Shown here piece by piece: positions 1 through 5,280 of a DNA stretch of 5,607 nucleotides (within the stretch, counting starts at the first letter, position 1; each line of letters begins with the position of its first letter). The notes under the pieces are model-generated. The model ran no database searches. It saw nothing but the letters and a program-made list of their open reading frames with translations, and was not told the origin of the DNA. Both the position numbers and the translations under genes were made by a program. Origin of the DNA: Actinomycetota bacterium (GTDB taxonomy: Bacteria > Actinomycetota > Actinomycetes > S36-B12 > CAIYMF01); the NCBI GenBank assembly GCA_009699025.1, contig WLOZ01000153.1:1-5607 (forward strand). Reading direction: 5' to 3'.

Positions 1-548
1 AAGAACATGCCACTCATCGTGGTGACGTAGGCCGTGTTCCAGTTGCTGATGTTCTGGTTGAAGACCGTGGCTCCGTTGAACATGTTGCTGGTGTTGGTGA
101 CTAGGAGAGGCAACGCTGCGGGTACGGCGGTCAAAGCGCTGGCACCATTGAAAGCGCCCATGAAATCAGTGGTGCCCAGGGTGCCAAAGTCGTCGACGCT
201 CTTCAGATACTTGGCCCCGGTCCATGCCGTGTAGGTCGTTCCCGAGCCGAAGGCAGAGAGTGCCGTTCCCCCAATGGCCACCTGGTAGGTGCCCGCGAGA
301 GCGTACGTGTGTGAGACAGGCAGGCTGGTGACGGTGGTGGAACTGCCGTCGCCCCAGCTCACCGTGATCGAAGTGACGGTACCCCTGAGAGGCAACGACA
401 CCTGAGCGCTAGCCACCGTGGTGGTGAACGTCAACCTCATCGGCGCTGCCGCGGCCGATGCCGGCCCCGCAGTGGCCGCCATTCCCAATGCCAGCAGGGC
501 TGAGGTCGTCAGCACAGCAACGATGCGACGCAGACTGAACGACTTCAT
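1..548 (-). CDS. Secreted BspA/DUF285-type surface protein, 5' part only (runs off the left edge)
   Basis: The first 182 codons of an exported protein are present; the C-terminus lies outside the window. Residues 1-32 form a Sec signal peptide (LRR, hydrophobic core, then GPASA as likely cleavage site). Residues 58-95 look PKD-like, with SWGDGSS and SHTYALAGTYQV. From about residue 115 the sequence becomes BspA-family leucine-rich repeat (DUF285): SNMFNGATVFNQNISNWNT, then TTMSGMF. The ATG at 548 is favoured because GGGAGG lies 7 nt upstream and the signal peptide begins there. The N-terminal half is homologous to the large protein encoded at 1958-4231, and the signal peptide nearly matches that of the gene at 781-1731. 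Known of the family: DUF285 proteins are typically cell-surface or secreted and some act in adhesion. A role here in surface contact is inference. Whether Ig, Fn3 or anchoring modules follow cannot be seen. Confidence 0.88.
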   Translation of the reverse strand, partial: MKSFSLRRIVAVLTTSALLALGMAATAGPASAAAAPMRLTFTTTVASAQVSLPLRGTVTSITVSWGDGSSTTVTSLPVSHTYALAGTYQVAIGGTALSAFGSGTTYTAWTGAKYLKSVDDFGTLGTTDFMGAFNGASALTAVPAALPLLVTNTSNMFNGATVFNQNISNWNTAYVTTMSGMF

Positions 549-555
549 GGGGGTG

Positions 556-561
556 CCTCCC
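556..561 (-). promoter_or_regulatory. Shine-Dalgarno site of the left surface-protein gene
   Basis: GGGAGG on the minus strand, 7 nt before the ATG at 548. The spacer is CACCCCC, closely resembling the C-run spacer of the neighbouring paralogue. Confidence 0.75.
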
Positions 562-653
562 GGCAGTGGCTGACATTAATGCCCGAAGGCGCCTTCGATC
601 GTGAACTGGCTCCGGTGAGTGCACCACACATCGACGATCATCGCCACCGACGA

Positions 654-669
654 CTAGGGAAAACCCTAG
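654..669. promoter_or_regulatory. Inverted-repeat box 1 (putative operator)
   Basis: CTAGGGAAAACCCTAG, perfect 6-bp arms around a 4-base A-run, 105 nt upstream of the ATG at 548. The same motif precedes the other two surface-protein genes (1841, 4304). Two arms separated by 4 bp suit a dimeric helix-turn-helix regulator; LuxR/NarL-type regulators often use this layout. The regulator is unknown. Confidence 0.6.
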
Positions 670-714
670 GTCCCTCTCCCCCGTCAGACCCCCCGTCGCA
701 CCCCCATCCTTTCG

Positions 715-758
715 CATCGGGGGCACCCAAGCGCGAACCTATCGCGCCTAGGCGCCCC
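715..758 (-). repeat. 44-bp palindromic extragenic element, copy 1
   Basis: This palindromic element starts 22 nt after the stop codon at 781 and is identical to copy 2 (1891-1934). It matches the inverted copy 3 (5281-5324) at 38 of 44 positions without gaps, including unpaired flank bases (CCCCCGATG). It contains the perfect palindrome GCGCCTAGGCGC (744-755). The hairpin it encodes is listed separately. Confidence 0.8.
720..758 (-). terminator. Long hairpin after the middle gene, possible terminator
   Basis: In the minus-strand RNA GGGGCGCC pairs with GGUGCCCC, UAG with UUG, and GCGCGA with UCGCGC around a UAGGU loop. That gives 17 continuous pairs, three of them G-U wobbles. No U-tract follows, so rho-independent termination is not certain; a 3'-end stabilising hairpin is the alternative. 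Confidence 0.5.
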
Positions 759-780
759 ACGAGGAACACGCTGGGCGACC

Positions 781-1731
781 CTAGACGGTCTGCACCCGGG
801 TTGCCTTCATCAGTACCGCCGAAGACGTGACCGCCCACACGGAGAGCGTCGATGTACCCGTGGCGAGAGTGATCACGCACGTCACCCGACGCGCGGTAGC
901 AATTCCAGCCACCGTGCACTCACCTCTGGCCGTCGTAGCACCTGTGCTGGCCTCGGTGTACTTCGTCGCACCCGACACCGGCCTAAACTTCGCAGTCACC
1001 ACTCGACCCACCTGTGTCCACGTGATGGAGATCGGCGTGACCGCAGCGCTCGGCGCCGACGCAATCCCATAGCCCAACTGGTTGTGCGCCCTCACCACAA
1101 ACCGGTACGCCACCCCGGCGACCAAGCCGGTGACCCGGCAGGACATCGCGCTCGAAAAGAAAGGCGTCTGGCACGAACGAGTGGCGGTACCCACCTTGGG
1201 AGTTGCAATTACCCTGTAGCCGTTGATTACCCCACCTCCTTCGTCAACGGGAGCAGTCCACGAGACCAGGACCGACGAGTCACCGGCAACACCCCGTACC
1301 GACCGAGGTGCGTTCGCAGTGTTGGGAACAGCAACCAGAACCCCTGCACTCGTACGCCTGTAGTCGGAGTAGCCGGTGGCGCTGACCGTCACCGTCACCC
1401 GCAGGTAGCGCAGGAACTGCGAGAAAGGGATCAGCAGTGTGGGCGCCTCGGTGGCGCCACCCAAATAAGCCCAGTCGGTTGACCCGTTGGGCGACGACTG
1501 CCACTGGTAGGACACCGCGCGGTCAGGCCCGCCTACAAGACCGGTCACCGTTGCCGTGGCCGTCGTGCGCACCTGCATGGGACCGGTCACCGTCACCGAG
1601 GAGAAGTAAGGTGCGACAAGCGGCTTCAACGACACCGCCGATGCTGGCCCCGCAGTGGCCGCGAGGCCCAGAGCGAGCAGCGCTGAGGTGGTTAGTACCG
1701 CGACGCTGCGACGAACGAAGGATGAGATCAC
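781..1731 (-). CDS. Secreted Ig-like/Fn3 surface protein, chimeric paralogue
   Basis: This encodes a 316-residue exported protein. Residues 1-32 are a signal peptide ending GPASA. An Ig-like module follows at about 40-135 (YQWQSSPNGSTDW, then YLRVTVTV), then fibronectin type III at about 140-234 (APRSVRGVAG, VSWTAP, YRFVVRAHN) and a C-terminal module at 236-316 (GATKYTEASTGAT) ending RVQTV. Cysteines occur only as local pairs, 187/198 and 272/285. The start is taken as the GTG at 1731 because AGGAGG sits 6 nt upstream and it aligns with the start of the left paralogue; an upstream ATG at 1755 would bury that site. From residue 39 to the end it aligns with residues 481-757 of the large protein with about one gap, at roughly 70% identity over the last 81 residues (hand count). 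No LPXTG motif or C-terminal membrane helix is present. Its function is unknown; cell-surface binding or matrix is a guess from the domains. Confidence 0.9.
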   Translation of the reverse strand: MISSFVRRSVAVLTTSALLALGLAATAGPASAVSLKPLVAPYFSSVTVTGPMQVRTTATATVTGLVGGPDRAVSYQWQSSPNGSTDWAYLGGATEAPTLLIPFSQFLRYLRVTVTVSATGYSDYRRTSAGVLVAVPNTANAPRSVRGVAGDSSVLVSWTAPVDEGGGVINGYRVIATPKVGTATRSCQTPFFSSAMSCRVTGLVAGVAYRFVVRAHNQLGYGIASAPSAAVTPISITWTQVGRVVTAKFRPVSGATKYTEASTGATTARGECTVAGIATARRVTCVITLATGTSTLSVWAVTSSAVLMKATRVQTV

Positions 1732-1737
1732 GGGGGG

Positions 1738-1743
1738 CCTCCT
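1738..1743 (-). promoter_or_regulatory. Shine-Dalgarno site that fixes the GTG start of the middle gene
   Basis: AGGAGG on the minus strand, separated by a run of six C from the GTG at 1731. This places the start 8 codons inside the longest open frame, which begins at 1755. Confidence 0.8.
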
Positions 1744-1809
1744 GGCCTGAAACAAGGATCACGACAAAGGTAGGAAGGTGCCTCTCGCGCTGTGTGGCGC
1801 AAGAAGTGG

Positions 1810-1815
1810 AACATA
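1810..1815 (-). promoter_or_regulatory. Possible -10 hexamer of the middle gene
   Basis: TATGTT on the minus strand, 78 nt before the GTG and 25 nt downstream of box 2. No convincing -35 is seen; the region at about 1832-1838 (TCGGTG) is poor, which would fit an activator bound at the box. Weak evidence. Confidence 0.22.
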
Positions 1816-1840
1816 CACAGGCGCTCATCGCCACCGACGA

Positions 1841-1856
1841 CTAGGGAAAACCCTAC
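1841..1856. promoter_or_regulatory. Inverted-repeat box 2 (putative operator)
   Basis: CTAGGGAAAACCCTAC, with one arm-end mismatch to the perfect palindrome, 109 nt upstream of the GTG at 1731. It lies inside repeat copy B, so it is not independent of box 1. Confidence 0.55.
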
Positions 1857-1890
1857 GTCCCTCTCCCCCGTCAGACCCCCCGTCCTTTCG

Positions 1891-1934
1891 CATCGGGGGC
1901 ACCCAAGCGCGAACCTATCGCGCCTAGGCGCCCC
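1891..1934 (-). repeat. 44-bp palindromic extragenic element, copy 2
   Basis: Identical over 44 bp to copy 1 (715-758), starting 23 nt after the stop codon of the large gene at 1958. It forms part of repeat copy B. Confidence 0.8.
1896..1934 (-). terminator. Long hairpin after the large gene, possible terminator
   Basis: Same 17-pair, 5-base-loop RNA hairpin as at 720-758. In RNA of the opposite strand the three wobble positions become A/C mismatches, so the structure is best in the direction in which the large gene is transcribed. No U-tract follows. Confidence 0.5.
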
Positions 1935-1957
1935 ACGAGGAGCACGCTGGGCGACCC

Positions 1958-4231
1958 TTAGACGGTCTGCACCCGGATCGCCTTGACCACCACTGTGGCC
2001 GTCTTGAACGCCGATACGGTGAGCGTCGACTTGCCCGCCTTGAGAGTGATCACGCACGTCACCCGACGCGCGCTGCCACTTCCAGCAACGCTGCACACAC
2101 CGCTGGCCTTCGTTGCACCAGTGCTGGCCTCGGTGTACTTCGTCGCACCGGATACCGGCGTGAACTTCGCCGTGATGACCTTGCCCGACTTAGTCCACGT
2201 GATGCCAATCGGTGTCACCACGGCGCTCTGTGCCGACGCCGCACCGAAGCCCACCGAATTATGCGCCTTCACGGTGAAGCGGTACCCCACCCCGGCGGCT
2301 AGACCGTTGACCTGGCACGACAAGGCCCCTGAGTTGGTCACTGTGGTGCAGGTGCGAGTGGTGGTGCCCACTTTCGGAGTTGCCGTGACCTTGTAGTAGT
2401 TAACGGCCGCGCCCCCATTGTCGGCGGGAGCGGTCCACGACACGAGAGCCGCCTTGTCACCGGCAAGACCCTTGACCGACCGAGGGACGTTTGGCGTCGA
2501 GGCGCTCACCCTGACCGCTGAACTCGTGTCAACGTGGTCGGGAAAGCCGTCCGCAGTCACCTTTACGGTCACCCGTAGGTAGCGATGGAACTGCGAGTAC
2601 GGAATCGACACCGTGGGCACCTCGACGAGTTCGCCGAAGGCGGTCCAGCCGGATGACCCGTTCGCCGACGAGTACCACTGGTAGAAGACTTCCCGGGCAG
2701 GCGCGCCCACGAGGCCGGTCAGGGTTGCTGTGGCCGTCGAGCGCACGGTCAACGCACCGGTCACGGTCACCGATGAGAAGTTGGGGGCAACGCCGAGGAT
2801 TGGACCTGTCAGCGGGAACGTGCAGGTGTCTTGATTGACTCCGTCGGACACACAGACGTAGATGTATCGGCCAATCATGCTGTCGGTCAGTAGCAGCGTG
2901 CTTCCAGTCTCATCGCGGATTCCGTCCGAGCCATTTCCCGTCGAGCTGTCACTAATCGCCCACGCGTAGGTCAGCGTTGCCGCGGGCACACCCGGGATGA
3001 ATTCGGGGGTCTGAGCCGTCAGGGTTAATCCCGTGACTGCGGAGCCGGTGATCGTCACCGTGCCCACCGACGGATCAATGCCCGCGATCTCGCCGGTTGC
3101 GTCGCTGCAGAGGTCGACGGGCGTGCCCACCGAGTTGTTGGCGTTGACGCAGACCCGCAGGTACTTACCCGCCTGAAGGTCTGGCACCAGCAGCGTGAAA
3201 TTCGTTTCACCTGCGAGGTCAGACCACGAGCCGACGCCGGTCACCGACGTCTGCCACTGATAGGTAAGGCGCGGCTGATAGGCAGTCACGGCATTTGCCT
3301 GCAGCGTGCTTCGGATCGTCTCGCTTCCCGACAGACCCACTGACGAGAGTGTTGCTGCCGATGCAGGTCCAGCGTCGTCGAGGACCCAGCCGAAGGGGTC
3401 GACCTGGAGAGCAGCATGCGCGCTGCTTCCCGCTGAACTGTAGTAAAGGCCGGCGGCGCCCACCGTCAGCGATTGCGCGCGGGTCTGCGAATTCCATCCA
3501 TTCAGCGTGGCGTCGTAGCTCTGCACTGACATGCCCGAGTAGTTCAACATGCCTGTGGCGTCGGTGACGCTGCCCATCTTCCAGGCGCCCAGGGACTTAT
3601 CGAAGCGCGTCGCAAACTGAAATGCGTTACTCATGGTGGTGACGTAGGTGGTGTCCCACAGGCCGATGTTGTCGTCGCCGGCGAAGCCCGACGATTGGAA
3701 CATGCCACCGATGTCGGTGACGGTGCTGGGAAGAGTCGCTGGCACCGAGGTCAGAGCCGAGGACGAATTCAACGCCATCGCCAGAGACTTCAACCCCAGG
3801 CCGCCCCAGGAGTCGACGCTGCCCAGCGAGTCAGCACCGGACCAGGAAGTGCCGTGTCCAAAATGGTCAAGGCTCGTGCCGTAGATCTTGACCTGGGTGG
3901 TGCCACCCACAAAATAAGTGTGGGGGACCGCCGATGCCCCCACCGAGGTGATGGGGCCTGCGACCGGGGAGCCATCACCCCAATCGACGTACACAGAGCT
4001 CGCACCCTCGAGGGGGAAGAAAACGTAATTTCCCGCCAAATCAGAGGGGAGGGCAAACGTCAGACACATCGCCTCACCAGCGCCGTTACCGCACGCGACC
4101 GCGGGGACGGCCGCCGCGGGCGTCGCTCCGACACCCACTCCGAGCGCGACGAGTGCCGAAGCAGTGACCGCTATCGCAACGCGACGAAGGTGCGACGTCA
4201 GGTTGGTGCCGCTAGGCGATGAAGAACGCAT
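1958..4231 (-). CDS. Large secreted multidomain surface protein (PKD-like, BspA/DUF285, Ig-like x3, Fn3)
   Basis: This encodes a 757-residue exported protein. A signal peptide occupies residues 1 to about 42 (HLRR, hydrophobic core, ATPAAA). A PKD-like segment follows at 78-118 (YVDWGDGSP, PHTYFVGG). BspA/DUF285 repeats span about 130-290 (IGGMFQSSGF, LWDTTYVTTMSNAF) and close with the usual cap YDATLNGWNSQT. Ig-like modules lie near 291-383 (LTYQWQTS, YLRVCVN), 384-480 (TYAWAISDSS, YIYVCVS) and 481-576 (FYQWYSSANGSSGW). Fn3 is at 580-674 and a C-terminal module at 677-757. All ten cysteines form five local pairs: 47/56, 361/375, 460/470, 628/639 and 713/726. The ATG at 4231 is chosen because AAGGAG lies 7 nt upstream; an in-frame start 16 codons earlier at 4279 lacks that support. 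No sortase motif or membrane anchor is visible. Adhesion or surface-layer function is inferred from the domains. Confidence 0.92.
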   Translation of the reverse strand: MRSSSPSGTNLTSHLRRVAIAVTASALVALGVGVGATPAAAVPAVACGNGAGEAMCLTFALPSDLAGNYVFFPLEGASSVYVDWGDGSPVAGPITSVGASAVPHTYFVGGTTQVKIYGTSLDHFGHGTSWSGADSLGSVDSWGGLGLKSLAMALNSSSALTSVPATLPSTVTDIGGMFQSSGFAGDDNIGLWDTTYVTTMSNAFQFATRFDKSLGAWKMGSVTDATGMLNYSGMSVQSYDATLNGWNSQTRAQSLTVGAAGLYYSSAGSSAHAALQVDPFGWVLDDAGPASAATLSSVGLSGSETIRSTLQANAVTAYQPRLTYQWQTSVTGVGSWSDLAGETNFTLLVPDLQAGKYLRVCVNANNSVGTPVDLCSDATGEIAGIDPSVGTVTITGSAVTGLTLTAQTPEFIPGVPAATLTYAWAISDSSTGNGSDGIRDETGSTLLLTDSMIGRYIYVCVSDGVNQDTCTFPLTGPILGVAPNFSSVTVTGALTVRSTATATLTGLVGAPAREVFYQWYSSANGSSGWTAFGELVEVPTVSIPYSQFHRYLRVTVKVTADGFPDHVDTSSAVRVSASTPNVPRSVKGLAGDKAALVSWTAPADNGGAAVNYYKVTATPKVGTTTRTCTTVTNSGALSCQVNGLAAGVGYRFTVKAHNSVGFGAASAQSAVVTPIGITWTKSGKVITAKFTPVSGATKYTEASTGATKASGVCSVAGSGSARRVTCVITLKAGKSTLTVSAFKTATVVVKAIRVQTV

Positions 4232-4238
4232 CTCGGAG

Positions 4239-4244
4239 CTCCTT
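4239..4244 (-). promoter_or_regulatory. Shine-Dalgarno site that fixes the start of the large gene
   Basis: AAGGAG on the minus strand, 7 nt before the ATG at 4231. It supports 757 rather than 773 residues. Confidence 0.8.
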
Positions 4245-4264
4245 GCTCGAGTTGGACGTTTCCT

Positions 4265-4292
4265 CACATAGCAACACAAAAACCGACAGCAA
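4265..4292 (-). promoter_or_regulatory. Possible promoter of the large gene
   Basis: TTGCTG (4287-4292), a 16-bp spacer, then TATGTG (4265-4270) on the minus strand. This would place transcription start near 4258 and box 3 centred about 54 bp upstream of it, a position usual for an activator. Both hexamers are imperfect. Confidence 0.3.
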
Positions 4293-4303
4293 CCTAACGG
4301 GCA

Positions 4304-4319
4304 CTAGGGAAAACCCTAG
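4304..4319. promoter_or_regulatory. Inverted-repeat box 3 (putative operator)
   Basis: CTAGGGAAAACCCTAG, a perfect copy of box 1, 72 nt upstream of the ATG at 4231. Apart from flanking A and G bases, the surroundings do not match the noncoding repeats that hold boxes 1 and 2. This makes it the independent recurrence that argues for a real site. Confidence 0.65.
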
Positions 4320-4362
4320 GAGCCCACTCGCGTGCCCCTCGATGCAACTCACCGGCAGGCGC

Positions 4363-5142
4363 TCAGCCGGAATTGACGTCGGCAATGAGGCTCTCTACGG
4401 GCAGGGCCAGCCTGGGCTGGATGAACGGCAGCGACTCGAGCACGACAACACTGGTGAGCATCGACGCCACAGCGACCGCCACCACCACGCCGAACGTCAC
4501 CTTGAGTCCACGAGAAGTTCCACCAGGAAATAGGCCGATACCCGCGAGGTTGAGAGCGGCCATCACCAGTAGCAGCAGTACGAGCGGAAGGGCGACCGTG
4601 TTCCCCAACTCTGAAACCCGCTCCTCGCGAGCGAGTTTCAGATCGTGGAGGGATTCGAGAACCTCCTCGGCGCGGTACGTATCGATCCCCGGCTGCTCGA
4701 TCAGCACGATAGCTGCGTTCTCCACCGCGATAAAGGCGTCCTCTGCTGCCGTGCTCGACTCGAGCTCGCCCCCCTCTCCGGTCTCGCCGCGGAGCACGGC
4801 CACGGCATAGTCGCCCAGCGCCCGACGAATGGTCGAGTCCGCCGGTGCCAGCAGTCGCACCTCGCGCATGAGCGTCTGCGCTACTACAACCTCACGCTCC
4901 GCTGTCGTGTGGAGCTTCGCGTCCTCGGTCCACGACGTGATGATGGTGAATGCACCGACGAAGATGAAGGCGCTGCCTAGAAACGCCAGCGAAGCCCGAC
5001 CGATGTTGTCATTCGTGCGATCCTTCGGGTCAAAGCGCCTCGACACGATGCTGAAGAGTTCCACCGTCAGGAGGCACAGCGCGAGGAACGTCAGGAAGAC
5101 AAGGGGCCACGCAAGCCCCGACACCCACTCCAATAACTGCAC
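4363..5142 (-). CDS. DUF4239 (bestrophin-like) family membrane protein
   Basis: This encodes a 259-residue inner-membrane protein with four predicted helices at about 10-32, 51-70, 184-205 and 214-235. They enclose a long, charged, helical loop (71-180) rich in Glu and Arg. The order matches DUF4239: a helix pair with an RR..D motif between (35-41), a tryptophan after helix two (TSWTEDA), REVRLL and DYAVAVL in the loop, an LAREERVSEL segment before helix three, and SLPFIQPRLALPVESL after helix four. The family's function is unestablished; it is called bestrophin-like by similarity, so ion channel activity would be speculation. The start is the GTG at 5142. No Shine-Dalgarno is visible, but TAACTT ends 7 nt upstream, so the message may be leaderless. 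The gene sits 182 nt after the sigma factor gene and 131 nt before the large surface-protein gene, and probably has its own promoter. Confidence 0.82.
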   Translation of the reverse strand: MQLLEWVSGLAWPLVFLTFLALCLLTVELFSIVSRRFDPKDRTNDNIGRASLAFLGSAFIFVGAFTIITSWTEDAKLHTTAEREVVVAQTLMREVRLLAPADSTIRRALGDYAVAVLRGETGEGGELESSTAAEDAFIAVENAAIVLIEQPGIDTYRAEEVLESLHDLKLAREERVSELGNTVALPLVLLLLVMAALNLAGIGLFPGGTSRGLKVTFGVVVAVAVASMLTSVVVLESLPFIQPRLALPVESLIADVNSG

Positions 5143-5149
5143 TATCGGG

Positions 5150-5155
5150 AAGTTA
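5150..5155 (-). promoter_or_regulatory. Possible -10 element of a leaderless DUF4239 transcript
   Basis: TAACTT on the minus strand fits the actinobacterial TANNNT -10 pattern and lies 7 nt before the GTG at 5142. That places transcription start at or next to the initiation codon. No clear -35 is seen. Confidence 0.35.
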
Positions 5156-5219
5156 GCGGCTGAACGTGAACGCTGGGTGTCAGTAGGGCAACCACGCAGA
5201 GAAAGCCGTGACCGTCCAG

Positions 5220-5243
5220 CCGCTCCCAGCGAAAGAGGAGCGG
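5220..5243 (-). terminator. Hairpin between the sigma factor and DUF4239 genes
   Basis: CCGCTCC (5220-5226) and GGAGCGG (5237-5243) form a perfect 7-bp stem with a 10-base loop. It lies 81 nt after the sigma factor stop codon and before the possible DUF4239 promoter. No U-tract follows, so this is only a candidate terminator. Confidence 0.35.
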
Positions 5244-5280
5244 GCCAAGGAGTCGGGCTTGACCCTCGAGCGGAGTGCTT

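Larger units (their letters stand above)
638..799 (-). repeat. Noncoding direct repeat, copy A (gene 3' end to operator box)
   Basis: This block runs from the last codons of the gene at 781-1731 (encoding the RVQTV end), through its stop codon and 3' region, up to and just past the CTAGGG box before the left gene. It aligns to copy B (1825-1976) with two base changes, one single-base indel beside the stop codon and an 11-bp insertion at 697-707. Outside the block similarity falls sharply on the operator side and drops to ordinary paralogue level on the coding side. Alignment was done by eye. Confidence 0.92.
453..1617 (-). repeat. Tandem duplication unit, copy 1 (left)
   Basis: The unit holds the C-terminal part of the middle gene (from residue 39), the noncoding block A, and the 5' region and signal peptide of the left gene. 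It corresponds segment by segment to copy 2 (1636-2791). The lengths are about 1165 and 1156 bp. Boundaries are approximate, set by where protein similarity starts and stops. Confidence 0.7.
1825..1976 (-). repeat. Noncoding direct repeat, copy B (gene 3' end to operator box)
   Basis: This is the counterpart of copy A (638-799), covering the last codons and stop of the large gene, its 3' hairpin element and the box before the middle gene. It lacks the 11-bp segment found at 697-707 in copy A. Copies A and B are in direct orientation about 1.18 kb apart, so together they bracket the middle gene. Confidence 0.92.
1636..2791 (-). repeat. Tandem duplication unit, copy 2 (right)
   Basis: The unit holds the third Ig-like, Fn3 and C-terminal modules of the large gene (from VAPNFSSV), noncoding block B, and the 5' region and signal peptide of the middle gene. 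The join to copy 1 falls within codons 33-38 of the middle gene (VSLKPL), which match neither parent clearly. Confidence 0.7.

Noticed and set aside
638..726. Small protein in the conserved noncoding block (GLTGERD.GFSLVVGGD in both copies on the minus strand)
   Set aside because: The peptide match follows from near-identical DNA. The 11-bp indel at 697-707 shifts the frame relative to the shared ATG (MRKDGG), so the reading frame is not preserved between copies.
1732..1755. Longer N-terminus for the middle protein (ATG at 1755)
   Set aside because: AGGAGG and the alignment with the left paralogue's start both point to the GTG at 1731.
4064..4110. Lipoprotein signal at Cys47 of the large protein
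   Set aside because: AVAC only loosely fits a lipobox and lies too far from the hydrophobic core. Cys47 more likely pairs with Cys56.
3695..4222. 175-codon open frame on the plus strand inside the large surface-protein gene
   Set aside because: It lies fully opposite a well-supported gene, its translation is rich in Arg, His and Gly with no recognisable domain, and such antisense frames are common in G+C-rich DNA.
4232..4279. Longer N-terminus for the large surface protein (start at 4279)
   Set aside because: It would place AAGGAG inside the coding region and prepend 16 residues rich in Arg and Cys to an otherwise normal signal peptide.
4352..4370. CCGGC/GCCGG hairpin overlapping the DUF4239 stop codon as terminator
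   Set aside because: A five-bp stem with a nine-base loop, no U-tract, and overlap with the coding end; too weak to call.
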